Positions 12,403-24,046 of a stretch of 64,000 nt of DNA are shown one piece after another. The stretch's first letter is position 1, and each line of letters opens with the position of its first letter. A model generated the notes under the pieces. That model saw only the letters and a list, made by a program, of their open reading frames with translations, made no database searches and was not told the origin of the DNA. The position numbers and the translations under genes are program-made. Source of the stretch: Phragmites australis (Eukaryota > Streptophyta > Magnoliopsida > Poales > Poaceae); NCBI RefSeq assembly GCF_958298935.1, contig NC_084938.1, positions 20,813,501 through 20,877,500 of the forward strand, read 5' to 3'.

Positions 12403-14911
12403 GGCTCAAGTTGAATTTGCACAGTTCGCCTACTGGTGATGGAATTTAACTGCAGTGTTCTACGATGGGTACAAAATGGTTATATGCAACGCTCATGTCA
12501 TGGACAGCTAGCCTGTGACACGAGCAACTGCCAACTGCGAACCATGAAGACTTTCTCTAGATCAGCTGATCATGACGTGTTGTGTAGCCATAATCTTACT
12601 GGGATATCAACTGCATGCATGAACTTATTACAATCGGCTTGTGGATTAGTAAATGATTGTTCGGAGAATGTGGCCATGTTGCTCCATGCCATCGTGTGTA
12701 CAAGGATTCTGGTGATCGGGCGCCATGCCATGAGAGGTTTTTTCGCTAACGAACTACAAGTCAATATCAATCTTAACTAATTTATTTCTAGTAACTAGAT
12801 GAATTACCCATGCAATTGAAAGAGTACATGTGTAATCGCTATACAGCTCTTTGTATATATGATCATAGATATCGTTGCATATGTTATACATAGATATCTG
12901 GTTAACCAAAACCATTATGATTTGACCGCACCAAAATAAGATGCAGATCCTCCTTTTCTCTTCATGATAACTTCTAGGAATTTGTGGGCTATTTTTGGCA
13001 ATTTCTAGGCCTCAAGGTGAAGCAGATGCCTTTAATCTCTCTTTTTCTAATCTAGTCAGAACTATATATAGATATAAATTAGTTGAGTTAGAAACTTGAA
13101 CTGGCCGAAGTCAAACCCACAGCATCTGATCATTTGTAGCGGTATACTACAAGTATACGTTTGTGCTGTCTGGCACCTGAAATTGGAACTGGTCCAGGAA
13201 TGCCTGTTTCGATGTCAAGATCTATCGGCCACACCGAATTACTCCGGCTATACAGTTGAGGTAATGGGTTGTAGACTTGGAGTTGCTGCAAACCTAATTG
13301 AATTTTGTTGGTGCAAGTTAGGGGTTACTGAATCCAATTGAGTATTACTTCTGACGGCAAAAATCTGTTGGGGGTTGATCGAATCTGTCATAAAGCTGTG
13401 CCCACGCTCTCACAAGAAAATGATAGCTGCATATTTGTTTGTCTTATTTTCTTTAGGAATATTTAGATAATTTTGGGGAAAAACTTTTTCTTTGCCTTTT
13501 TCTTTTCTTCGTCCAACTAGTGACTAAAGTATGAACTGTCTGATGCATGCAGAAGAATAACTAAGAATAAAAAGGAGAGAAATATCTTGACCATGAGAAA
13601 GAGATGACTAGAAGGAGAAGAAATAGGCCGGTCAAACCTGAAACGTGGCATCTCTTCACTACTTCTGCCTTCCAAGGTCCACAGAGGCTGGCTATAGATT
13701 AGTGATAGCACTATCTTTCCCATGAGCATTTTGGTCAACTCCTGTGGCACAGCACTATGGAAAAAGTTCCCCAAGATCTCACGCAAAGATTGCCAAACTG
13801 GCTGCACCTTCAATTTTTCTCTATTTTTTCTTATCCTAGTCACTTCTGTATCACCGGAAAAAAATTACTTGGATGGTCCTTTATAATGATATACAGGATT
13901 AACCATTGCAATTAGATATCACATTCAGAAATGACCTGCCTGCTTTCAGACAGCACTGAAAGTGACGACTGAAAGTCCGCAAATTTATGAACTCGTTCAG
14001 AAAACCGGCGCTAGAACTTCCAACGTCGCTGGTGCGTGAAAAATAAGAATTTGGCATGCAGTTATTTGCTTGACCCTGAGATTAATTGGTCTCGCGTTCG
14101 TGCTTGAAAAGCAGACATCCGATACGGGAAATCGTGGGAACTTTGGTATCTGAAGAAGGAAACGGCCCCTTTCGGTTTGCGTTCCAGTGAGCCACGAGCC
14201 TTCCATGTTGGACTCGGTAACCGGCATGGTGGCATACGAAATTTGACGTTATCAGCGTTCAGTAGTCGGTCAAGCACTAAATTAGCAGTTCGTAATGTGC
14301 ATGCCGTGTCATACTCTTGGCACTCAGAACTGCCAGATTCGGCATACCGACTGCAGAGTCCTTCGTTTACGGTTTAGTTTAACAATAATTTGATCAACAT
14401 TTTCCCAGACATGGGACTTTTTTGTGTGCATCCTGGCAAAAGATTGCGACATTGGTTTGTTGACGTGAAAAGTTGTCACGCTAACACACTGAGCATTTTA
14501 TGTGCAATTTTGGTGAGCGGCACCCAAGGTGCCCTGGTTATGGTGCTGCATCATCGGACCTTTACCGTCACTCACATTCGGGAGAGATCCCGTCGGAGCG
14601 TGGATGGCCAACAGCTTATCCTTGATCGTCAAAATCAAGAATAAGTAGCAATATAGATAGGAAAAAATAGTCAGGATTATAGAAGCTGGGTAAAAAATGA
14701 AAGGTAATATAAATTATGTTTGATCGATTGGTTGATGTCCTCAATCAACAATGATCCTCTCATATTTAAAAGACAACAGGTCTTAGTCATAAAAAATCAG
14801 GACACTTAATTCAAACAGAACAAAACTTACAGATATGATTCGGCTATACCTACCTGATCTTCAAACTTTCTACAACTAACGTATCTTTCCTCTTTGAACA
14901 CATAAAACTCC

Positions 14912-14926
<15 letters not shown>
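12403..14926. other. Intergenic stretch upstream of the AP2 gene
   Basis: No gene or transposon recognised. Open frames such as 12436-12780 (+), 13517-13843 (-) and 13997-14227 (-) have no familiar motifs and no splice support. AT content is moderate to high. Confidence 0.4.

Positions 14927-14953
<27 letters not shown>
14927..14953. repeat. (AT)n microsatellite
   Basis: About 13 pure AT units, 0.8 kb upstream of the AP2 gene start. Likely polymorphic in length. Confidence 0.9.
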
Positions 14954-14954
<1 letters not shown>

Positions 14955-15029
14955 GCTTTAATGTTGTTTGAACTTTTTGAATTCGATCAACTCTTCTATC
15001 TGTCCGGAGACCGACTACAGGAACAAATC

Positions 15030-15244
15030 GTGATCACTGGTCATCTAGTCATGGATCGTAATCACAAATTCACTGTTCACTAGTCTAAAATCACTATTCA
15101 CTAGTTTGAAATCATTGTTCACAAATCTAAAATTGCTGTTCGCTGGCCGGAGCACTATTTGCGTGGTCGGACCACTGTTCATCTGGTCAAAAACTGTTCA
15201 TCTAATTATGTTACTATTCACCTAGTCACGATAATGTTCATTGA
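15030..15244. repeat. Degenerate array of a CTGTTCACTAG-like motif
   Basis: The motif (T)CACTGTTCACTAGTC and variants (CACTATTCACTAG, CATTGTTCACAAA, GCTGTTCGCTGG, CACTGTTCATCTGG, ACTATTCACCTAG) recur roughly every 20-35 bases, often with an AAAATC or GAAATC spacer. It reads as a decayed minisatellite about 0.5-0.7 kb upstream of the AP2 gene ATG. Function unknown. Confidence 0.6.
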
Positions 15245-15632
15245 TAGACTATTAAACTAAGTCATCACTATAATGACCATTATAAATATTAAATATTATT
15301 ATTAACATAGTTCCTGCACCTGAAGTCAACCTTGGAGCAAATGAATTCGTCTGCGCGCATAGGCTGTACGAGAAAGAACTTGATCGTTCAGACTTGAGAG
15401 TTTAGTACTACAGGAAGTTTGGGATTTGAGCAACCTGGCTTGCATGCAGAGGGTGAGGGTGAGAAGGAAAGAAAATCAATGAGATGGCGCCAAATCTGCG
15501 ACGAGATTTAGGGGTGATGCCATGCCTCGACAGAGGACTTGGAGCAGAGAAGCGGCCGGCCAAGACAGACAGAGAGAGAGTAGCAGCAGCCGGCTTCTCA
15601 CTCCCTGGAGCATGTTAACCCACTAATTCCGC

Positions 15633-15656
15633 CTCTCTCTCTCTCTCTCTCTCTCT
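15633..15656. repeat. (CT)n tract in the probable 5' leader of the AP2 gene
   Basis: Twelve CT units, 103 bases before the ATG. CT-rich leaders and GAGA-type core regions are common in grass genes. A shorter AG-rich run lies at about 15570-15582. Confidence 0.8.
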
Positions 15657-15758
15657 GGACTGCGCGTCTTTAAAGCTTCCTCGTACTGTCATCTTTGGCC
15701 AGCTTAATCGGGCAGCTAGCTCCCTCCAGTGTCCACACCACCCCGACCTCACTCTAAA

Positions 15759-16480
15759 ATGGCCAGGCCACGCAAGAACGCCACAACCAACGACGACTCC
15801 AACACCGCCGGCCCTGGCGCCGCGCTTGCGAAGCCGAAGCGGGCGCGGAAGAGCGCGCCGCGGGGGTGCCCCTCCCAGCGCAGCTCCGCGTACCGCGGCG
15901 TCACACGGTGATCGATCACGCAGATCGACTGCTCCCACTCCTACCGTCCTACCTTGGTTGCCTAACGGCTCGTCAATCCTCTTGCTGATGATCAACCGGT
16001 CGCACGCAGGCACCGGTGGACGGGGCGGTTCGAGGCGCACCTGTGGGACAAGGACGCCCGGAACGAGTCGCGGGCCAAGAAGGGCAAGCAAGGTTGGCCG
16101 CCGATCTCCTCACCTCACGATTTCTCCTCTTCAGAATTAAGAAGCTCAGTTACTTGATGCATGGATCCCGATTTGCGACTGACCTCTCTCCTTCCGTTTG
16201 TCTCCCTCGGCGCTTCTTCTGCGATCGATCGGACTGGCTTGCTTGCACGCACGTGCAGTTTATCTCGGTGAGAAAGCTCCTCGATCCTAACACGAAACGG
16301 ACGGCTCGTTGGGTATTAGCTGGCGTGGGGTTTTCGCTGACCTTTTCGCCGTTTCCCTCGCCGCTGCAGGGGCGTACGACGACGAGGAAGCGGCGGCGCG
16401 TGCGCACGACCTGGCAGCGCTCAAGTACTGGGGCCCCGGCACCGTCCTCAACTTCCCGGTACCCTTCAGTCCAGAACTCG

Positions 16481-16514
<34 letters not shown>

Positions 16515-18437
16515 CTGATGGACTCAACCAGAGATTTCAATTTGGTTTTAAAAAATCACCGGCAAAAAGATCAAAATGCATGAATTTTCATTGAAATTAT
16601 TTTTCGTCCTCTACTTACATGGTTTTACATGCCAGTGAAAGAAAAATTTCAGAATTAGATATTTTTCCCCTCTGAAATTTCCAAAATTCGCAAAAGGTTG
16701 TCGAAATTTCAGCGAAATTTTAATCCCTGGACTAACTTATAAGCCAAATTAAATTGGACTGAGGCGCATCGAGATTGTTCATGTGTTGGAATTGCTTTGC
16801 AGCTGTGCAGTAGCTACGAGGAAGAGCTGAAGGAAATGGAAGGGCAGTCCAAGGAGGAGTACATTGGATCGCTACGGAGGTACGATTGCATAGCTCACTT
16901 GACTCCAAACGGTGTGATCATTTCGGCAAATGCTTCGCTAGCTAAGACAGTGCAACACTAGAGCGTTGTATCCTGAATTCCTGACGTTATTGAATTGAGG
17001 TCGCAGGAGAAGCAGTGGGTTCTCAAGAGGGGTATCCAAGTACAGAGGCGTTGCAAGGTAGGCTCCAAGTTTGCATGCAATGGACATTTACCAGACTGAA
17101 GAAAAATCGTCAGTTAATTCAAGAGCAGAGCTTTTTTTGTCCCCACTTTTCTGCAGGCATCATAACAACGGGAGATGGGAGGCTCGGATTGGGCGCGTGT
17201 TCGGAAACAAGTATCTCTACCTGGGTACTTATGGTGAGTTGATTTCTCAGCACGCTTGCGATGGATGAGATATCATTGAAACAATGAAATGCTTTTTGTT
17301 TCAAGATGAGAACTCACTGAATGTAGACACCACTAAATCTGTGGAAACGCTGTATATACTATATATGGAGGGATATATTCTTGTTATCTGAGTCAGCACG
17401 AGTTATCCAATGGTGGGCCATCTGGCGTCGTTTTGTTAGATGGGTCACCTTTTGTCTTGTGAGCGGTAGAGAAAATAGAGAGCTTTCGACGCGTTCTGGA
17501 AGAACTTTGCAGATGTGTCGGTTTTAGAGAAGTATGTGGAGAAGAATGTCATTGAGTTCAAAAGGCAGTGTGACCCTACTTTCATTGAGTGGAGGAACAG
17601 AATATGAGTTAGGCTTACACTAGAAGTAATGACAACTAGCTACAATCTGAACCTTGTTTAGATGAACGTAGTTGGTTCGCATCAACCATCTGAAGATTCC
17701 ATTGATTACTCCATTTGAAGCTGAACTAAGTGCTGACATTTTGTAAAGAATCATTTTCTTTTTGCTACTTACCACCTCCGTTTGCACGATTTTACGTGAC
17801 AGCAACGCAAGAGGAGGCAGCGGTGGCGTACGACATAGCCGCAATCAAGCACCGCGGCCTCAACGCTGTTACAAACTTCGACATCAGCCACTACGTGAAC
17901 TGGCACCAGCACCGCCGCCGCCTGGGCGAGGCCACCGAGATGATCTCTGTCCAACCACCAAACGACCGGACAGAGCACCCTGCCACTATCGGTCTCGACG
18001 AAGCTGTGGCCGCCGCCGCCGCCTTCCACGACGGCGAGCACCGGCAGCAGCAGCACGACGCCAATACCTTCGGCGCGCGGCTTCCTGGTCAAGTGAGACC
18101 AGCGGCTCATCACGAGGCGTCCGCGTCAGCGCTCAGCCTGCTGCTGCAGTCGCCCAAGTTCAAGGAGGTGATGGAGCAGGTTTCGGTGGCGGCATCCGAG
18201 AGCTGCACTAGCTCACCGTCGTCGTCGCCTCCACCCCCGCAGCCGTCATCGCAGCGGCAGCGGCATGAATTCAGCGGTGATGCGTCAGTGAGGTGCAGCT
18301 TATTCCCGGACGACGTGCAGACGTACTTCGAGTGCGAGGATGGCATGGGCGTCGCCTTCGCCGAGGTTGACACGTTCCTCTTCGGGGACTTGGGCGCGTA
18401 CGCGGCGCCCATGTTCCAGAGCGACCTGGACGTTTGA
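15759..18437 (+). CDS. Double-AP2 transcription factor, WRINKLED1/3/4-like
   Basis: Eight exons are inferred: 15759-15907, 16010-16092, 16259-16267, 16370-16458, 16803-16879, 17007-17057, 17157-17233 and 17803-18437. All have GT-AG borders, and phases join without a stop to give 389 residues. Exon 3 is a 9-nt micro-exon (TTTATCTCG) supplying most of VYLG, a signature of the AP2 subfamily. The first AP2 domain is about residues 43-110 ([20 protein letters not shown], then [17 protein letters not shown]). The second is about 148-206 ([20 protein letters not shown], then YLYLGTYATQEEAA). The linker and second domain fit WRI-type factors rather than ANT/PLT. The C-terminal 180 residues carry His/Gln/Ser-rich runs and an acidic end suited to activation. 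WRI factors act in the nucleus on glycolytic, fatty-acid or cuticle genes; which role applies here cannot be told from sequence. Confidence 0.92.
16483..16510. repeat. (CT)n tract in intron 4 of the AP2 gene
   Basis: Fourteen CT units lying 24 bases after the donor of intron 4. Likely variable in length, and may act as part of a polypyrimidine-rich intron. Confidence 0.85.
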
Positions 18438-18634
18438 TCGCCGGCGCCTCGGTGATATGTTTGGGTTCATTGGATGCTTCAAGCAGCTTTCAAAGGAAAC
18501 GGCTCACAAGGTTAAGTAGCAGAGTTGAGGAATAGTCGTTTATTACTTTTTCCCTTTTTGTTTCAGCTACCTAGAATGGTAGCCCTTTTTATCTCAAAAA
18601 GATAGCTAGACTTGTGAAATATTGGGCCTTTTCT

Positions 18635-18848
18635 AGATCACAAGGAGAGGCGCCCACGAGTACAAACACTCACACGCTCACACCTGCGCGAGAGTGCATG
18701 TACCCCGTATCACACGCCTGAAGTTCACATGGACCACTGGATCAACCATTGAGAAGCTAACGGGCGTAAAAAAATTTGGGTACTGCGATTTGAATCTAGG
18801 TGCTTGCCATCTTACTGCCATGATCCACCACTCTGCCGAGAGTCATAA
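18635..18848 (-). mobile_element. Probable tRNA-derived SINE
   Basis: On the minus strand the 5' part reads CGGCAGAGTGG (resembling a pol III A box) and, about 35 bases on, AGATTCAAATC (resembling a B box, GGTTCRANTCC). A less conserved body of about 150 bases follows. The spacing and order fit a tRNA-related SINE head. I did not find clear target duplications. A run of 13 T lies just outside the 5' end on the plus strand and may be the tail of another retroposon. Confidence 0.45.
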
Positions 18849-18964
18849 AGATTTTTTTTTTTTGTTTTCCAGAAAAGCAAATGAATCCTAGTCACAAATG
18901 TGCAAATCGGCATGTAGATGACGACGACCAGCTTCTTTTTTAGACCAGGGCTGATTGCCTGATT

Positions 18965-19850
18965 CATGCTTTTTTCTAGACATGTTGGCCATTCTAATAG
19001 ATCGGGGTAAAGAGGATGGGCAGGTAACGGGCGCTGTTCATAATCTTGTGGATGATGGTCTTTCAATCTTATAATATGTTAATGATATAATTCTTTTTAT
19101 GTATCACAATATTAAACAAGTTAAGAATATAAAACTCTTGCTATGTGTATTTGAGCTTAAAAATTAATTTTCATAAAAATGGATTGTGTTTGTTATGATA
19201 AGGCTAAAGATTGTGAAGATACTTACTCTTAGATTTTTTGTTGTGATATGGGCAAGTACCGATATTTAGTAATTCCTATGCATTATAAGAAATTATTAAA
19301 CTAGGATTGGAAAAGGTAGAAGAGAGATTCTAGAAGAAAAAAAAGAGCTATTGGAAAGGCAAACACCTGTCTTTCGGCGGTAGACTTGTCCTAATTAACT
19401 TTGTACTTAGCAGTTTGCCTATGTTTATACTCTCTTTTTTCAAAGTTCCTAAAGGAATCTTTAAAATTAGATTATTATAGATCTAGATTTTTTTTGTCGG
19501 AGTGACGGGTATAAAAATGTACAGACGGTCTAAATGGAGTATTCTTTGCACACCTAAAAATCAAGGAGGCATGAGCATCCTTAATTTAGAACTGCAAAAT
19601 AAGTGCTTGCTCAGTAACTGGTTATTTAAATTGATAAATGAGGATGGGGTCTAGCAAGAGCTTCTGAGAAATAAAATAATTGCTCAAGTGAAACATAAAC
19701 ATGGGGAGTCAGTTATGGGCTGACTTAATGAAAGTCAACCAGGATTTTTTGAGATTGGGTTCATTCACATTACAAAATGGCTCTCATATCAGATTTTAGA
19801 AAGATGTATGGCTTGGTCAAACAACCTTAAGTTAACATTACCCATCCCTA
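18965..19850 (+). mobile_element. LINE fragment: reverse transcriptase to C-terminal region
   Basis: Plus-strand translation gives L1-type reverse transcriptase remains: DMLAILI, HNLVDDGLSIL, a decayed YxDD box (YVNDIILFM), then LKINFHKNG, LSFGGRLVLINFVLSSLP, NQGGMSILNLELQNKCLL and NWLFKLINEDGV. There are many stops and the upstream endonuclease is absent. It is an old 5'-truncated copy, distinct from the 6.5-12.4 kb element. Confidence 0.8.
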
Positions 19851-19929
19851 TAGAATATAACTTACAGAAAAAATAGAACTATAGCGGAGGTTTTATGCTT
19901 TGATCATCTACATGTTTTCTTTCGAAGAG

Positions 19930-21790
19930 CACTAATCAGCTGAAGGCACCAAAGATCAAATACAAGGCAACTCGTTACACAGGAAAGCTAGGCCACCAGT
20001 TCAGAGCTCACAAACATCAATAGCGGGCCTCTCAGCTGGAGTAAACCTTCACAGCCACTCCTTGACCTGATCTGAGGCATCTCCCACCTTAACTCTATCA
20101 TTTTCTTTGAGAAAGAAGAAGGATACTTCATTTCTGCATGACTAATATAGCGAGTGTCAGCACTTCTACAGGCTTATTAGGGAATTTCTTCTCGATCGCC
20201 ATGGTGTTTCGTATCCGCCACAAAGTCCAAGCAATCCCTGTAAAAAGAAACAACCTTAGTTTTTGAGAGGTTTTGAATTTCTTCGAAAGCCAACTTGACT
20301 ATAAGTCAGCTATCGAAGTGGAAAACCCATTCCAGCTAAAGGTATCCTGCAAAGCACTCCAAATGAATTGTGCCAACACACAACCAAAGAAGATGTGGTT
20401 AACATCTTCAGGTCTATTACACATGCAGCAATTCCTATCTCCTTTACAATCCCTCTTTTTGAGGAAAGTGACCACTGGAAGTTTGTTGTGAAGCATCTGC
20501 CACAATAAAACCTTAATTCTCAGTGGAATCTTACAGGCTCAGAGTGTCTTTGCCCCCTTGCATGACACCCCTTCAAAAGTCAAGAACCTATACAAAGATT
20601 TGGTGGTAAATCTCCTTAATTTATCCAGAGCCCAAACAATTTCATCCTCATTCTCATTCTCATTCTCATTCAGGTGGACATTGTGCAGTTTGTGTGATAG
20701 CTCCTTTCATTGCATCTGATCATTTGCTGTTAGGCTCCTTTTAAATTGAATCTCCCGCTCATTGTGAACCCTGCAATCAGAGACTATAGCTTCTGGATCA
20801 GCACACAGATCAAACAAGTCGGTAAATTGAGATTTTAGAGGAGTCTCTCCTTGCCACACATCCCTCCAGAATGAAACTTTATAGCCATTATTAACCTTAT
20901 AAATAGCTCCCTATTAGGATAAGTGTTTGATCTTATGTAAGGCCTTCCAAAATTAAGAAGTGTTCATCTTCTTGGATGTGAAGAAGTTACCATCTGCCAT
21001 CTATTTGGTCTTGAGCAACTTATACCAGGTATCTTCGGATCCAGAGACAAGCTTCCAAATCTATTTGACCAGGAGGCATTCATTCATTATCAATGTATTT
21101 AGGATGCCAAGACCCTCATAATCTTTAGGCCTGGATATGACTACCCATTTAGCCATATGGTATCTGTTCACATCCTCAGCCCCTCTCCAAAAGAATCTTG
21201 ACCTTACAATATCCATTTTCCTGTGTATCCCCCTAGGGAGGAGATAGAATCATATGGTGTACATAGGTAAGCTGGTGACGCAGGAGTTTATCAAAGTCAA
21301 CCTGCCCCCATAGGTCAGGTTTTTGCTTTTCTATGGGTCTAACATTTTTATCATTTTTTATAGCACATCAATAGAAGCAACATTTCCTAAGTGGTGGTCA
21401 GAGATAGAAATTCCCAGATACTTTAAAAGGCAGCTGCCCTAGTTTGCAATAGAGCATGTTTGTCACCCTTTCCTGCTCACTCTGTTCCATTCCAAATGCA
21501 AAAATCTCATTTTTGTGGAAATTAATCTTAAGTCCAGATAGCCACTCAAAACAATACAGGATGATCTTGAGATTGAGGATAGAGCTATCAGAGTCATCAA
21601 TCATCAGGATTATGTCACCAACATATTGTATGTGGATGATCTCATCTAGGATGGTGATCTACAACCCCTTTGATTAGGCCCTTAGTTGAAGCTTTATCCA
21701 TCAGCACACCCATGACATCTGCAGCAATGTTGATCAGGCCCTTGTATTACAAATTGTTTTACCAGCTTCTTTTATCAAACCCTCTGATAA
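19930..21790 (-). mobile_element. LINE fragment on the minus strand, convergent with its neighbour
   Basis: The minus strand encodes a reverse transcriptase region (AADVMGVLMDKA, GLIKGVV, then GLKINFHKNEIFAFG at 21398-21604) and a zf-RVT-like tail at 20299-20505 (LPVVTFLKKRDC, then CNRPEDVNHIFFGC). A (TTCTCA)n-type microsatellite sits inside at about 20645-20671. No endonuclease, many stops. Its 3' end faces the 3' end of the plus-strand fragment at 18965-19850. Confidence 0.75.
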
Positions 21791-24046
21791 ATACATAATA
21801 TCATGAAGAACACAGGAATCGGACTTTAGATCTACTCATTTCAAACCTGTGCAGGTATGACAAGAAGGCTGACTTAAATCCCACTGTCATTAGTAGGTTT
21901 ACCTGGAATGGATATGCGGATGATCATATTCTAGAACTATTGTTCATACATCGCTGATGCTATATTTATGGATCCTCACTGCTTTTTTACAATATTTCTT
22001 GACTTAAAATTAGACGATTTGTTGACAAGGAACTTGATTGAAGGCTGAGTCCACAACTGTTCCCACTTCCCAGACATAGTTCCTATATTTCTTCAGTTGA
22101 AAATTTCCTGTTAAAATTCATTGAAGATGTGCTCTAGTTATCTTGAAAGTATTTCGTGATGTATGATCATTTTCACTTGATTTTGTAGATTCCGTACTTC
22201 TTTCGGTCCAGATAAACAATGTTTCTGTGGGTTTCCAAACTGCCAAGGTAAACTGTGATAGATAAAGATTGACCAAGGAAAATGTACACTGTCAGAGAGG
22301 TACATAGCAGAAAGGCCCAAAGCAACAAGGAAATAACAGGAAATGGAGTATATACTGAAGATCGATTGAGCAGCACCTTTCACTTGTATGTCATCAGCTA
22401 GTAATGAATAACCATCACGAACCGTATTCATTTTCGCCGATATGATGTATCATAGACATAGTGTTTGGTAGCTACCATCGTTTCTTCTGATCTAGGATTC
22501 AGTCAGTGCCAGCTACTATTCTTCAAGGTGTACAGGTTTTGCTCTGCAAACACAAAATAAATCCTTTGTAACTAGAAATCCGCTAACCGCCTAACTGGCC
22601 CTTTTCCTCGAAAATGTCTGTCAAATATATGTGCTTCTCGACACAGGATCTAGTCTCTGTATTCTGAGCCATAAGCTGTGTGATTGCGAGTGACTGGCTT
22701 CTACTTATATTTCACTAAACTCTGTTTCAGTAGACTCTGTTTTCCATTGATCGCTTGGTGTTGGACGTTAACTTTACAATAGAACTCTATCTGATAGTGC
22801 TTGAAAATATTCTGAGTTGCGTTGAAACAACCCAAATTTGCTTGTCGTGGTCCATAGTATAGCCACTGTTATTTATCGTTATTTCAGATAGCCCCATCTT
22901 ATATTTACTAATTGGAGGCTCATTTTAATGCCTCCACATTAATCCTAGAAATTCTCATAAAAAAGCAAAACATCCGACCGTCGAATTGATTGATTGACTA
23001 ACTGTAACCATAGATCAATAACCAGAAGAAACAAAAGATTAAAAAACAAATCATAGAGTCCAACTCCAAGACTACTTCTTTCCTTGCCTTTCCTTCATTT
23101 TTTATAGATACCTTTTGTCCAACAAGGTTACGTTAGTAAACTCCAACTTAGTTACGTTAGCAATAAACACACTTTTTCAAATTAATTAAAATATGACAAT
23201 TAAATATACGTGTAATCAAACATTACAAAATTAAAACAACATAACGCAAACATATTACGGATTATCACATAAAAATAATATCAAAGAATTTATAATATAT
23301 TTCAAAAAAATAATATGAGATACGGTGACGACATTAAAAATAATAATAATTTCAAAAAATCAAGAAACAAATAAAAATCAATTTGCATAACACATAAAAT
23401 GAAAATTATAAATTAGATCTATTCACAAACAATAAATATGATTCCAATATTATGAATAAAAATTATATTTATATTTTACATTCTAATATTTAAATATAAT
23501 AACTGATGTATCTTAGCATATAACTATTATTAATATAAATATCTAGAATTCAGCTGTAAGTTAAATTTAGCCTAGGTTGATGCGCTAGTGACAAGAGAAC
23601 GAGTAACTGGTTATCTTTACAGGTCACAAAGCAGTCAAAATGAATGCGTGCCTCGAAGTCGCAGCACATTCCTTACAGCTGAAGGAGCTGAGAGCTACCA
23701 TGGCACTACCAAAGGTGGCTAGAGATCAGGACCGGCATACCAAAGGCCTGCAATGCTGCATGTGCTTGTGTCCCCAATTCAGCAGGAAAAAGAGCAGCAG
23801 CAGCAAAAGAAAAGGAGCCTGTGAAAAGAAGCGAAAGATAAGCCATCCTTTTTCTTTACATGATTACATCTTTCTAGGGAAAAGGAACGCTCCATCAGAA
23901 ACTACACACTGTGGTCTGAACTCTAAAGCAACCAGTAACTTTAATTCCAAACTAGCTACGCAAGCAACAAATCAAATCCTCTCTCCCTGTAAATTTTCAA
24001 CTGAAATTTGATGCTATGAACTTTTTGTTCTTTCCCGACAGCGCTG
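21791..24046. other. Very AT-rich intergenic stretch
   Basis: No recognisable gene. From about 22900 to 23580 the base composition is strongly AT. The last 400 bases should include the 3' UTR of the receptor kinase gene on the minus strand. The plus-strand frame at 23640-24011 has no familiar motifs and lies over that 3' UTR. Confidence 0.45.

Noticed and set aside
12436..12780. Open frame of 114 codons (+)
   Set aside because: No recognisable motif and codon use unlike the real genes nearby; directly next to the LINE insertion.
13517..13843. Open frame of 108 codons (-) with a hydrophobic stretch
   Set aside because: No family resemblance, no promoter or splice evidence.
16150..16527. Minus-strand frame over the AP2 gene
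   Set aside because: Shadow of the AP2 exons and (CT)n tract on the opposite strand.
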